From Lasiosphaeria ovina (lineage: Eukaryota; Ascomycota; Sordariomycetes; Sordariales; Lasiosphaeriaceae), in the NCBI GenBank assembly GCA_033439765.1, contig JAULSN010000009.1:372001-436000 (forward strand): a stretch of 64,000 bases of DNA, read 5' to 3'. The notes under the pieces were generated by a model that had not been told where the DNA came from, did not search any database, and saw only the letters and a program-made list of their open reading frames with translations. Each line of letters opens with the position of its first letter. Position 1 is the stretch's first letter. The translations under genes were made by a program, and so were the position numbers. This document shows, piece after piece, positions 18,690 to 28,849 of this stretch.

Positions 18690-20530
18690 CTGCATATACA
18701 GAGTTGTCTGACTCGTCGTCTCCCACTTCATCTTCCTCTTCAATGCGTTGTAAGGCTTCTATAGCCCTGGAAGGTGAAGAAGAAAGCTCAGGGGTGCTGC
18801 TGCCCAGGCCGGTGAGCTGCGAGTCTGAGTCTGAGTCCTCACCGCGTGGGCGCAGGGACAACGGCTGGCTGCTGCCAGTACACATAGTTATCATCATTGC
18901 GACCACGGCAAGGAGGCCATCACAGATTGGAGGACGGACACAATTACATGTCGCGCAATTGCCTCCCCACCCACTTTACAAAATGATAGAGAGTTACGAC
19001 CAGATTCTTAGAGACTATGGCCACGACCAGCAAGCCTTGCCCGTCTTCCTCCCTCTCCGACAAATGGGCTGCGATTCACTGTGTAATATTTATTCCCTCC
19101 CACCTCACCACCTAATACCCCATCAAGAAACCCCAGCGCTTCAGGCGGTCAAGCTCGCCTTTGACGGTGCCCACGCTCACGCGTCCCTGGCATCTTCCAT
19201 CCTAATCGACTCCTTATCATGGCCGGCATGGCTGAATCGTGAATCGTAGATTGCCTACAGTCTGTAGTCGACGTAGCTGACCCCGAGAAGAACGGGCTGA
19301 TTCATATCATTGAGCACACGAGGCGTCGCCGGACGGACGGGATGCCCATTCCTTGGGTCCCCGTATGCTCCGGATTTCGTCAGCCTTTTTGCCTTATGCT
19401 CGCTGTCAGGTGCGTTGGAGCCGACGAACCGGCGAAAGGATCAGTTCATTAAGCTTAAATGGCTCTGTGAGGATGGAGCATCTGGCCATCATTGTCTTGT
19501 CAACCTATTCCGGGGCCGGCATTGGGACTGGTCACCCCCCCCGAGCTGTGGCGCTGTCAGTAATGGCACTACGTACGCAACGATCTGAACACTCTGTCTG
19601 GCCGGAGGCACACTGACCGACTCCATTCGATGAAGCAGTATCAAACAACAGGTCCGGGAGGCCTTCGCATGAAAAAGGTGTAGGCCGCCTTGGCTTCAGC
19701 TGCGACGGGATTGGGGTTAGGTGCTGTCCCTCTGTCGATGATTGTAGGTGGAGACGTTGTGCGGGCGCGCTCAGTCGCAGTATCATCGAGCCTGTAATAT
19801 TTGGCCTCATAGGACGAGAGAAGCTGGTCTGTCACAGAACACCGTTCTCATCGTCGTCGTTGGAATCAGGCTCACTGCTGGCTTTGCACAACAGGCTGCA
19901 CACCTCTGGATGTAGCACACACATACATGCATGCCCTCTTTCCATATACCAAGGCCGAGAACGATATCCTGAGCGGCCTATTGTTGTTCGTCAGTGGCGT
20001 TGTGGAGTCGTGTGTGTCCGCGCAGGGGTTTACCGGAGAGGGCCGATCGAAAGGAAGATAGAGGGCGGTCCCGGCCTCCCCTTATATATATTTGCGGCCT
20101 AAAAGAAGGGCGACCACTTAGTCCTCGTCGCCTGTCCGGGCTGCAGGACGCAGACGAGCAGCCGTTCATGCCGGTCGGCCGTTGGATACCGTCCAGGGCC
20201 CATTTCTTTGCCGGGAACGCAAGACGCTACGTCGCCGTCACTTGATCCGAGCCCGAGATGATTCTGCCATGTATCTTCATTCAAGAAGCGACAACCAGCT
20301 GGACTGTCTCGACCTGCATTTCAGACGCGAGCTCACCAGGTTCGATCATCCAGTGCGAGCTGCGGGTGGCTAGTCGCGGCCAGGGTCTCTTCAACTTCCC
20401 ATCGTATATATCGCAACACCAGCCTCCAGCCCATCGGCGGCCGTTACCGCTCATGAAAGTGACGTGACGTGCAGGGAACACACGTGGCGGTTCGCGCAGG
20501 ATTCAAGTAGGTAGCTGTATCTCTGATAAG
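18690..20530. other. No supportable gene
   Basis: A plus-strand frame (18665-19249) and several short frames exist, but none has convincing composition, splice signals or a recognisable motif. A TATATATA lies at about 20085. Confidence 0.35.
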
Positions 20531-20531
20531 G

Positions 20532-21140
20532 TCAGTTTGTATTCCGTTCTCTCAGCGGAAAATCAGAGCTCACAAAGGCTTTGACGGTGGCGTCTCGCCG
20601 CTCAAGCCACGCATGAACAGTGGTGCAGAGGAAGCCAACCCCGTTGTTGACCGTCTGTGGTGTCCCATTCTCGACAGCACCGTTCCCGTGAACCTTCCAA
20701 TGTGCCTCTACCACCAATCTCACCTCCCACGTCGGTAAGGGATCCGAGGACGCGGTTGATCGCATCGCGTGGGTCGTCATTTGGGAAAGTCGAGGGGCCA
20801 AAAAGCTGGTAGAAGTACGTCAGAGCAGAGGAAGTCGACAAAGAACCGGGACAAAAGATTCCACTGGAGCCCTTTGTCGAAGTACCAGAGGCAATGGCCA
20901 TCGTTGCTGATATGCAGCTTGGTGAGAGAGCTACATCGGTAAATCGTACGAGAGCAAGAGGAGCTGGCAGAGGATATTCCATGGAGAGGTAGGCGAATGC
21001 TGAAAGGGCCGAGCGCAGAAAGGGTCGAGCCGTGTCGTGAACTGTGAGACTGGTGTCGGTTTGGCCAAGGGATGGGGAGGACAAGAGCGGGTTGAGAAGG
21101 AGTATTTTGGTCGAGGGCTGGGCAGCAAGGACACAGCTCG
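20532..21140 (-). CDS. Possible hydrophobic-rich protein, low confidence
   Basis: A minus frame reads SALSAFAYLSMEYPLPAPLA, then LSTSSALTYFYQLFGPSTFP, then DDPRDAINRVLGSLTDVG. A second frame then reads NNGVGFLCTTVHAWLERRDA and stops at 20532. A small intron between (GTGAGATTGG donor) is possible. No ATG gives a convincing start. Unrecognised; it could equally be two chance frames. Confidence 0.2.
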
Positions 21141-21199
21141 TCCCCTGGAGGTGACCAGGTTCGTTTGCGACGAGATGTGCCACTTTGGAGTGCCAAGAC

Positions 21200-22170
21200 T
21201 ACCGTCCAACGGACCCAGCAGCGAGATAGCTACAAGTTGGCGGCTACGAGGGCGTTCCGTGTGTCGCTGTCACCATACAGCATGCCATTGAGACGGATAC
21301 ATGAATGCATGAACATCTCTACGAGAACCTGGACAATGCGGCTGGTTCCGACGCATGCGATAAGGAACGCCCCAAGTTATCCTGCTGTCTCATCGATTCT
21401 TTAACACGGCAGCCTCACCGGCCTGCGGTCCTCAAAGCGGAATCTGCGGCCCTGAATGTGGACCATAGGTTGGACCTCGACGTTGGACCTACAGGTCGGG
21501 ATCTGTAGGCTGCGGCCGGCAAGTTGGTTGACCGGTGGATTGATTGGAGGGGAGGTGTGGGGGTCAGAAAGACGGTCTCCTTGTCCCAAACAGCTAGGGT
21601 GAAGGATTAGGGTTAATAAAAGAATGCTGGTGAGGCGAATGAGAGGACAGTGTGCCGTCCAGTGCCCGGTGACCCGCGATGTTGGTCCCGTGGCCCCATG
21701 CCCCCTGACCTATGACCGTACCACTCGCCCTAATCCGTCTTAGACTTCTACTCTAGGTCAATCCCACACGGATCGCAACCTTGCAGTCCGTCAGATGGCG
21801 TCAATGTTTGGGGACGCTGATTCGCAGGGACAAGGGCAAAGATAAGACGCATCCTTGTCATGACCTGTAGGATAAAATCTATCTCGACTGCATCTTCGGC
21901 GGGGACGAAACCTGGCGTAACGCGGCGTGGGGATGTGCGACCAGGATTGATCCAGTTGGAATCCTTGCGGGGGGGAACGAAGGAAAGGCTAGCAAGGACC
22001 AGAGCCTTTTGCGGCTCTGCGGCTCCAATTGACTTTCTTTGCGAGTGGGCACTGATGCTGAATGGCGACCGTCCGTGCCACCGCCTGATCCGGTTATCGT
22101 TGGCTGCATGGGTGACCGGATCGTCGAATGGCATCCTGAGGATTTGGAGGATGCCTTCCACTTGAGTCAA
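21200..22170. other. No supportable gene
   Basis: Both strands carry medium-length frames without starts or motifs. Nothing was identified. Confidence 0.35.
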
Positions 22171-22171
22171 C

Positions 22172-22792
22172 ATGGCACGCCAGCACACTTTTCTCACACA
22201 ACAAGAACCAGCGGCGCCCCCTGCAAATGGGCATCGATCAGCACGGCTCCAACGGTCTCGTGGGCCATGTCAATGGTATCTTATCCCTTTTTCCGACCCT
22301 GTCCGTAACCCAGGCGGCAACGGCACCGGCCTGCCGATCAAGGCCGAGGAAGCTGCGCTGCTGTCCCCCTCTTTTTCACCCTCTACAAGAAGCCGACTGC
22401 CTTCGTCCTGCTCTTTCGAATCTCTTGTTGTTCCCATCTTCCTACTCCAGTTGCAGGTCCCACCTGGTTGTCGAGGCTTTATTGTCGTCACCGATCCGAC
22501 AGCGCATGAGAATGGGAATCTAGATGGAAAGACGATCACATGGCATTGGAATGGCGCACTACGTCTTGTTTGGTATGTGGACGAGGCGCTCATTCAAGCC
22601 CTCTTCCGTTACTCGGAGCAGGAAAACCACCCACACAACTTTACAATGGAGAGGAACTTGGTAAATCCAAACACGGTTAACTCAATTGCCCAAGTGCAGG
22701 GTAACCGGCTCCCGAGGATCTTTTTCGGCTCGGGCGAAAATAGCTTCTCGGGTCGCGTCTTTGGGGACACTTGGCAAACCGCCTCTGACTAG
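22172..22792 (+). CDS. Open frame of unknown function (206 aa), low confidence
   Basis: An ATG at 22172 opens 206 codons. The middle (FIVVTDPTAHENGNLDGKTI, then WHWNGALRLVWYVDEALIQA) is protein-like; the first third is low in quality. The last 38 codons run through a repeat also found at 43923-44069, so the frame's end is at least partly repeat-derived. No promoter element was found. Confidence 0.25.
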   Translation: MARQHTFLTQQEPAAPPANGHRSARLQRSRGPCQWYLIPFSDPVRNPGGNGTGLPIKAEEAALLSPSFSPSTRSRLPSSCSFESLVVPIFLLQLQVPPGCRGFIVVTDPTAHENGNLDGKTITWHWNGALRLVWYVDEALIQALFRYSEQENHPHNFTMERNLVNPNTVNSIAQVQGNRLPRIFFGSGENSFSGRVFGDTWQTASD

Positions 22793-22811
22793 AGGTCGGT
22801 GGGACGAATTC
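22678..22811. repeat. About 135-bp interspersed repeat, copy 1
   Basis: From 'taactcaattgcccaagtgc' to 'ggtcggtgggacgaattc'. The second copy at 43923-44069 has small insertions. No inverted ends. A frame through it (GDTWQTAS / GDTWETAS) is kept in both copies, so it could be an exon piece. Confidence 0.75.
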
Positions 22812-23048
22812 ATCACCCGCTCCAAACATCTCTTGCCCTTACCACCGCGCAACAATGTACGTGCCCCTCCCCTCCGTCCAGCCAAGTCCTTCTGGCGAGC
22901 CACCATCACGGCTTGGGACACCGGTGCTGTCCGCGGTGCTCTCGGGGCATGCGAAAGCGACGTGTCGACTACCTTGAGATTCGGCTGTGGTGTGCTGCTG
23001 GCTCTCTTTACCGTCATCTACACTACGCTCATCCTAAATGGTCTATAG
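22812..23048 (+). pseudogene. C-terminal fragment with a membrane segment, unrecognised
   Basis: Continuing from the repeat, one frame reads RWDEFITRSKHLLPLPPRNN, then PAKSFWRATITAWDTGAVRG, then LRFGCGVLLALFTVIYTTLI and ends NGL-stop at 23048. The last 18 residues form a likely transmembrane helix. There is no start codon, so it is the end of a broken gene. Family not recognised. Confidence 0.3.
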
Positions 23049-23049
23049 A

Positions 23050-23540
23050 TGACCTGACATTAGTGCTCCGCCTGCTACCGGATGGGATGCTGGAGGAGTT
23101 CTGGCTGCGCTTACCATCGCTCTCGCACTGCATTGCACTACTGCTGAACCCACCACTCTCGCGCCAACTCCGTACCTCTCTAGCAGGCAATTGTGGATCA
23201 GTGTCAGCCTCCACCCTCCGCCGCACGAATCCCGAGCGCCGCGCCTGAAACCGCCCGCGGCGTGGCGTGCCTCTCGCCTTGTTCCTGGCATCTGGAGACC
23301 GGAGCAAGCTCGAGAGCGAGATTGCTACGACGCAGTAGGTCAGCCTTCCATTAGATGCGCGTGATAACGATACTGACAAGTTCTGCTTCGTTGGCAGGCT
23401 AGCAGCCCAGAAAACGACCATCCCCGGATCCCCCCCCACGTACGCCATCGCCGATGCTCCCGAGTCTCTGTCTCTGTCATTGATCCTTATCCTCAACGAA
23501 TGTACGAGAAAGCCCTCTGTCTGTAGCAAAACGGTAAACT
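23050..23540. other. No supportable gene
   Basis: A 166-codon minus frame exists (23029-23529) but its composition (Arg/Ser-rich) looks like a shadow. No motif. Confidence 0.35.
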
Positions 23541-23544
23541 AAGT

Positions 23545-24340
23545 GGTTGCTCCTCTTGGAGCGCGGTCCTGCCGTCTGCGAGGCGGGCCACGAGGAGGGC
23601 GCCGTAGTCGACCAGACACACCGCACCATGGCAGGCGAGGAGCTCGTCACGGTCAGGTGCAGGGGGGTCCGGCCGGTGTGGTCCCGCGTGTTCGGGTCTG
23701 CCCCCCCCCTGGGCGAGCTAGGCCCTGACCTGCTCGAGATGCCCGTCGACGATGGCCTGGCAGAGACGGGCCGTGTTGCCCACGTAGACCATGGCGGTCC
23801 AGTCTTTCCCGAGAATCTCTCTCATTCGAGGGTAGAGCTTCCCGTCTTCCTGTTCCCAGGGCTTGTCCTTGGGAAAAACAATCTTTCGCAGCCGGTTCGA
23901 CAATGGGATAAGTGGCTCGCTCGCTCTCGTAGTATGGCGTGAAGTTATCGGTGATGGTCTTCATCAAAATCTCCGCCTCCTTCGCCACGACCCCGAGTTT
24001 CATCCCGGCGGGCTGGCGGCCTGCTCGAGGCCGCGCTATGCGTCCCTTGTTCGCGCGCGCACGCCTGCGCCGAGGCTGCTTCGCGGTCCGAGGCCAACGA
24101 ACTTGCCGAACGCGTTGCAGTTACACGCATCATTGAGCGATACGGAAACCAGTAGGGTGGTGACCGAGAACTTCGTGAGCCCTTCCAGAGTGCACTGGTT
24201 TTGCATGATCCAGACAGACTCGGCGGCGAGTTTAGCTTGCTCGAACGCCGGCGTTGCCTCGGCTCGAGGGCCCCCGGCCTTGGATAGGATGCAGGGATAC
24301 GTGCTTGACCTCGTCTTTCTTGGAGGCTGGCTCGGCGTTA
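23545..24340 (-). pseudogene. Ankyrin-repeat protein gene fragment, frameshifted
   Basis: Pieces in order on the minus strand: PAFEQAKLAAESVWIMQNQC and LEGLTKFSVTTLLVSVSLN; then MKLGVVAKEAEILMKTITDN; then, in another frame, FPKDKPWEQEDGKLYPRMRE, ILGKDWTAMVYVGNTARL and HLEQVRAWLAQGGADPNTRD, then HTGRTPLHL. The last two strings are a canonical ankyrin repeat (GADPNxRDxxGRTPLHL), a protein-interaction module. After it the frame is lost; the expected next helix (VDYGA with LVARLADGRTA) is readable only with a frame change near 23600. Full fungal proteins of this type have many repeats; this piece has one and a half plus an N-terminal region. It joins the linker at 24359. Confidence 0.65.
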
Positions 24341-24358
24341 GAGTTTGCCGGGAACTCA

Positions 24359-24378
24359 GTTGCATGCCTTGCAATCAG
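24359..24378 (+). repeat. Linker 'ttgcatgccttgcaatc', copy 3
   Basis: Short linker copy between the ankyrin fragment and the CAG-rich module. Confidence 0.6.
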
Positions 24379-24395
24379 CGACCGCGGCAGCCGCC

Positions 24396-24461
<66 letters not shown>

Positions 24462-24490
24462 CTAACCCCCACCAGCAGCAGCCGCAGGCA
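24379..24490 (-). repeat. CTG-rich Ala/Gly module, copy 5, with expanded CAG tract
   Basis: Inverted copy of the linker. Positions 24397-24462 hold (CAG)17, CAA, (CAG)3 and CAC, the longest triplet run in the window. Depending on frame it would encode Gln, Ser or Ala; in the plus-strand frame that continues downstream it is Ser. Confidence 0.8.
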
Positions 24491-24499
24491 CGTCCTACC

Positions 24500-25150
24500 G
24501 CGGTTGTATCAAACCTTGACTACCACTGGAAAAACTCCGAGTCTATTCTGGCCGACACCAATCACTATATAATCTCTTCGCCGACCCTTCATTCCAAACC
24601 CCCGACCACTGCCACTACCTCGGCGCACCCACCTGAGCTTCGAAGAAGCACACCGGTAGTGCCCGCCCCAGTAGTGCCCGCCCCAGTTCCAGGGGGCCGA
24701 GGGGGAACGTCAACGTCATGTTCCCCCTCGGCCACTCTCGCATCATCGACATCAACTTCAACCCGATTTTCTTCCGAATCGACAACGAGTCCAACTCGCA
24801 CGGCGGCCCAGAAGGTGGCAGATGTGGAGAATATCGTGGATTCCCGTCGTCCCAGGCTTGACAACAACGGCCAGGACACGACGCCGCTGGAAGTGGAAGA
24901 CGAAGCCGTTATGAACGCTCCCGCTGCTGCCCATAACAATAGCAACTTTGTACAAGGGTATAGCTATATGATAAAGTTTGTATTATCTTCCTATATCTTT
25001 TCCCTTCTCTTTCCGCGGCGGAGCCCGTGCTGACTTGTTCCCAGACTCAGCGGGACTTATCCTACCATCAAAAGGCAATCCAGGAGGGAGCGCATCAAGA
25101 ACCTCGACTTCCAGGACTGCAAGGTCCGCATCTTGAATGTCGACTCATAG
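24500..25150 (+). pseudogene. Chimeric spliced fragment ending in a G3BP-like NTF2 piece
   Basis: One open frame reads YHWKNSESILADTNHYIISS, an S/T/P-rich stretch, AAQKVADVENIVDSRRPRLD, and DTTPLEVEDEAVMNAPAAA. A good intron follows (24958-25044, 87 nt, branch CTGAC, acceptor TTCCCAG). Splicing keeps the frame (phase 2) and leads to RRERIKNLDFQDCKVRILNV then DS and TAG at 25148. The downstream text GSAEN fits the family continuation 'NVDSQGSAEN', so the TAG looks like a CAG-to-TAG nonsense change. After GSAEN, homology stops. No in-frame ATG lies upstream of the Ser tract, so no complete gene is visible. The second exon is an NTF2-domain middle segment; the first is not identified. Confidence 0.5.
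24735..24850 (-). repeat. Shared module, copy 3
   Basis: Reverse complement of 5685-5845 ('ctcgcatcatcgacatcaac' to 'gagaatatcgtggattcccg'). Here it is read on the plus strand inside the spliced fragment, which suggests this is its native coding frame. Confidence 0.65.
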
Positions 25151-25244
25151 GGGTCCGCCGAGAACCCGCGACCGGGCAGCGAGATTGCCGGAGGCGTGGA
25201 AGTCCCCCACACCATCCGTGAGCTTGCCGGTCTCTGGTGTCGTC

Positions 25245-25600
25245 AAGCAGGAGGGAGCCTGGCACGGGATCGATGAGTCAGGCCGGCGTTCGTTCCGGCG
25301 ACCACTGTAGGTGCCTTGCCTTGCCTTGCCTTCCTGCCCTTCCTTTCTTTATATGCCTATGATAAGCACATACTTACTTGCCTTCTCTTCTCGCCCCTTA
25401 GTGATTGCCGTATTACCACCCGGGACTCGTTCTCCAACCCTACTGTGGCCGCGTTCCGTTCCTCAACGATGCCTTTATCCCTATTCTTGTCGACCGTGAA
25501 GAGCGTCCCTTGTTCGCGCGCACGCCTGCGCTAGGGGCTCGCGCGCCTGCGTCGCCTGGGCTCGGGGACCTTCTGCTATATCCAGAGCCCGTGGCCGAAG
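25245..25600 (-). repeat. Block inverted relative to 7180-7620
   Basis: Opposite-strand partner of the DUF255 block, lacking about 100 bp found in the 7-kb copy. It runs from 'agcaggagggagcctggcac' to 'cggggaccttctgctat'. Confidence 0.7.
25402..25510 (+). pseudogene. DUF255 (YyaL/SPATA20-type) exon fragment, copy 2
   Basis: After an acceptor-like CCCCTTAG the frame reads TTRDSFSNPTVAAF, then a 5-bp duplication (CGTTC) shifts the frame, and the continuation LNDAFIPILVDREER is in another frame. It matches copy 1 (7358-7465) closely. The upstream intron, with a TCCTTTC/CCTTGC-rich tract, is shared by both copies, so copying occurred at the DNA level. Confidence 0.65.
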
Positions 25601-25870
25601 GGTCGGACAATATTGGGGCGTCATTGCGGTTGCACCATAGCATGCACCAGCAGTTCGGTCCCGTCCATCACAGCCAAGGGGGTCCCCAGAGAGAACATCT
25701 CGGAGGTGTCCACGTATCCCTATATGCCCTCTTGGGATGGCGGTCCACCTTTAGCCCTTCTTTTACGGATCCGTTCCTGTATATCCCTAACTTCCTTGAC
25801 CCTTTTCTGTTCAGCCTCGGTTGCCGGACGCGGAGATGTATTAAGCGAAGCAGCGTCTGTGGTGGCATAC
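25600..25870 (-). pseudogene. Fragment 'LNTSPRPATEAEQK', longer copy
   Basis: The minus frame reads TTDAASLNTSPRPATEAEQK, then RVKEVRDIQERIRKRRAKGG, one TAG, then GYVDTSEMFSLGTPLAVMDG and TELLVHAMVQPQ before a stop. It is a coherent protein segment (linker, basic helix, then beta-rich part) with one in-frame stop that could derive from CAG. Family unknown. The sequence upstream (25870-25935) is shared with 9905-9960. Confidence 0.4.
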
Positions 25871-26029
25871 CTCGCGTGTGATGGAGAGCCAGGGCCAGAA
25901 GTGGTGCACGGTTAAGAACGAGAGAAAGACCGGGAATGGCCAATGGCCCGATGGGCGTTGGGCGAGTATTGTCCGTGCTGAGTATACGTTGGGCTCGGGG
26001 CTGCGATTGCTGACTCGTCCCCCCAAGAC

Positions 26030-26300
26030 TCTTGATCTTAGAGGGGTCCCCGGTCTGCGCCCGGCCCTTCATGGCTGCCTTGATGTATTTATCCCGTGAC
26101 TTGATATCCATACGCTTGGTCTGGAACTTCAAACGTCTTGTTCCTTGGTTACCTTGTGAAGAACTTTTAGATGTTTTGAGAGTCTATCCTTTTCGTTCCG
26201 TATTTCCCTTCGTTGCTCAAGCTATTAGAGCGCTTTTTCCTTGGGAAGCATCTTTTCCTCCGTATCACCGTCGGGGTTCCTTAAGAAGCATCTTTTCCTC
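26030..26300 (-). repeat. Coiled-coil module, copy 4
   Basis: Minus-strand copy including the 3' part (MDIKSRDKYIKAAMKGRAQT then GDPSKIKSLGG) and a shortened 5' part with a doubled 'gatacggaggaaaagatgct' segment. It joins an S/T-rich piece at about 26305. Confidence 0.6.
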
Positions 26301-26439
26301 CGTATCAGCACAACGACCACATATACTGCCTCGAGCCTTCTTTCCAGCACATCAACTCCCGCCGGCGGCCTGGCGCTGACAGTTGGGCAGCCAAGCTCTA
26401 GCGCAGGGACTACATCTAGCTCGCCGACAAAAGACTCAG

Positions 26440-26510
26440 TTACATGCCTTGCAATCGGGCCATTGGCAATTCCCGGTCTTTCTCTCGTTCTTAACCGTAT
26501 ACCACTTCGG
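26440..26510 (+). repeat. Linker copy 4 with 'cggtctttctctcgttctta' extension
   Basis: The fullest linker: 'acatgccttgcaatcgggcc' then 'attggcaattcccggtcttt', continuing to 'cttaaccgtataccacttc'. It connects the linker family to the 'ttaagaacgagagaaagac' piece, so the two were once contiguous. Confidence 0.65.
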
Positions 26511-26523
26511 GGCCTTGCCCGCA

Positions 26524-26640
26524 GCGGCTCAGCGACCGCGGCAGCCGCCGCCGCCGCAGCAGCAGCAGCAGCAGCAGCCTCCGCCTCCGCCTCGGCCGAG
26601 ACAACCGGCAGCTCGCCGTCACCGTTACCGTTCACCACCG
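26524..26640 (-). repeat. CTG-rich Ala/Gly module, copy 6 with 5' extension
   Basis: Inverted copy of the module with the VNGNGDGELPVVSAEAE extension and an Ala run on the minus strand. It is followed by a diverged linker copy (26648-26680). Flanks differ from copy 4. Confidence 0.75.
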
Positions 26641-26899
26641 CAGCAGCAGTTGCATGCCTTGATAACGGGCCATTGGCCGTTCCCGGTCTTTCTCTCACCA
26701 GGTCGCTGGGCTCTACCTGGGCTACCTCTCCGAAGGGAGAGCATCGGAGGGAAGCGAAAGCCCCGCGGCGCGTCGCGCGCAACCGAGTTCGCACAACTCC
26801 TCGAGCGATGGAGCTAAGTCGCCGATATCGAAAAGGCCCCAAGGCCTGTGGATCATGCCGCTGCCCCCTCGGAGCCAATCTCGCTCAACTCACACGGTA

Positions 26900-27600
26900 C
26901 GAGTAGCGCATGATTCTCGTACACTATCGTCGGCTGGTTGGTAGTGGGCTTGCTGCCAACCGACGTGGCGGCGGCAGTCTCGGAGTGTGTACCTTGGGCA
27001 ATCAACTAGCACTGGCGGTGACAGGCCCAAAACGCGACCAGGGACAAGTTATAAGCAGCGCCAATACGAGCCGCCTCACTGCGGTCCCAATGGTTACCAG
27101 CTAATGCCCGAGCCTACTGGAGTATGGACCCTTCCTTCAATCGTATAAACCTGTATGAAATTCCAGAGCCGCGCCCGTCGACCCAATTGAAGATTACCCC
27201 AGCCCCGTCCCAATTGACATTTGGCTTGATGAACGCAGCCTGGTTTGCCACTCGCACCGGGCTTTCCTTGCCCGGAAGGTTCTGGGTGGTCGTGCCGCAC
27301 TCGGTGACAGCCTCGTGGGAACTTGCTCCGGGTTCACTATATCGTGACCAAGATCCTTCTTGTGAGTGGCCTTGGGCGGAGATTAGATTCGGCTCTCTGG
27401 GGACCGTGAGGACTTGGAATACAGTAGCATCGCACGGGATGGCTCTACGGACCTAGGTCTTATCCTTCGTACCGTGATGTTAACTGATATCTAGACAAGG
27501 ATTCGCTGGAATATGAGAGTCGGGGAAGAGGAAAAGAATTAAGATTTAGACGTGGTAGCTTTAACTCTAGTATACTTGATTCACGTACGGACCCAGATAA
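26900..27600. other. No firm gene; one open frame of 110 codons
   Basis: An ATG at 27124 opens 110 codons (MDPSFNRINLYEIPEPRPST onward) ending at 27456 with no recognisable motif. GC falls from about 27460 towards the AT-rich element. No splice signals were noted. Confidence 0.3.
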
Positions 27601-27612
27601 GGCAGCCACATA

Positions 27613-28830
27613 GATACAAAACAACTACACAAATACAAAACAACCATATAGATACAAAATAACGCTCCCCGCCGCCTCAGCTCTAGATATGTGGACCTAG
27701 ATAAGGTAATCGATAAGGCGGGAAAGGCAACTAGATAGCTTTAGAACTATACCCCGGTACTACAACCTAAGAATCGAGACTTTTTCTACAAGGTCTATCT
27801 TTACTACCTACCCCAAGATATAATCCTCCTCAATCTCCGTCCTGGTCGCCGAGCTGCTTCTTCCCAACTTCTTCCTCGTTCTCGTCTAAGTATATAAGTC
27901 CCTCTAGCGACGGGCGGACCATCTTCTACTTAACTTATTTCAGAATCCACTTACGCGTAATGGCCTCCCGTTTGGCCCTCAAGAGCGTATTTGGGGAGAG
28001 TTAGATACCGAGGGCGGGCAAGATGGTATTTATAGTAGCGTCAAATAAGAGTTAGTACCGCTACTCGAGAAGAATAAGTAATATACTATTTGTCCTATAG
28101 AGCTGGGCGTACGTTCGGGGGAAACCAGGAATATTACCTCTATTCCGGATATCGACGAGTGGCTAGAGAATATTATCGCCGTTATCGCGAAACTCGTATC
28201 TATTTACAAAAGCAATCTCGAAATTGGATTAGCGGTATTCGAGAGTATCAAAGCGCTGGCCCAAGTCATTACGTAGAGCCTGGACCTGATCCTGGACCTG
28301 CCGGTTCGTTTGCTGACCCTGATCCTGGATCTTCTGAGTTAGAGCCTGGATAGAAGCGAGGATATTATCCTGGTGTTGTAGAGCGCCAACGTTAGTAAAG
28401 TACTCTGAATAACCATATAGCGTATCATATGCCTTAGTGACGATATCAGAATGACTATATAGCGTATTATATACCTTAGTAGCGATATTAGATTAATTAC
28501 GTAACGTATTAAGAACGCCGATAATAATATGAGGCTCGGGGGAGGCGGCGGCCATTATGAGGGTACGAAATAGTAACGCGAGAATAGAATGGCGAAGGCA
28601 AAGCTTACGGGAGACGAACGAAAGAGACGAGCGAAAGAGACGAGCGAAAGAGACGAGCGAAAGAGACTTTCGATAGAGTTAGTAGCTCCTGGGTCCGTAC
28701 GTCCAGAGCTGAGGCGGCGGGGAGCAATGTTTTGTATCTATATGGTTATTTTGGACCTATATGGCTATTTTGGATTTGTATCTATATATTTGTTTTGGAT
28801 CTGTATATTTGTTTGGATCTGTGTATTTGT
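27613..28830 (-). mobile_element. TIR element, most complete copy, RIP-like decay
   Basis: The ends are inverted repeats: 27650-27684 (agatacaaaat then gctccccgccgcctcagctc) matches the reverse complement of 28705-28739 with three mismatches. The similarity extends outward as 'gatacaaaac'-type repeats to about 27613 and 28830. On the minus strand an ATG near 28554 starts a degenerate frame with ten or more stops that still shows NVGALQHQDNILASIQAL, a Gln-rich stretch and RNRGNIPGFPRTYAQLYRTN. Compared with copies at 31535 and 32150 it is depleted in C and G (for example gttggtagctcc has become gttagtagctcc), as expected from RIP. The protein resembles a short hypothetical protein common in fungal repeats. 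No transposase is visible, so it is non-autonomous. Confidence 0.6.
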
Positions 28831-28849
28831 TCCGTAGAGGACTATAAAT

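Noticed and set aside
21600..21620. 'ttagggtta' telomere-like string
   Set aside because: Single occurrence, no tandem TTAGGG array; not evidence for a chromosome end.
21748..22173. Minus-strand frame with protein-like end (FILQVMTRMRLIFALVPANQ)
   Set aside because: No secure start, the first half is poor, and it partly overlaps the plus-strand frame from 22172; not enough to call.
24397..24462. CAG tract and other arrays considered as CRISPR-like
   Set aside because: Triplet and minisatellite repeats have no unique spacers between units; the sequence is eukaryotic.
26225..26906. Opposing open frames of 217 and 221 codons
   Set aside because: Both arise because the GC-rich triplet module lacks stops in several frames; neither has a native start or consistent composition.
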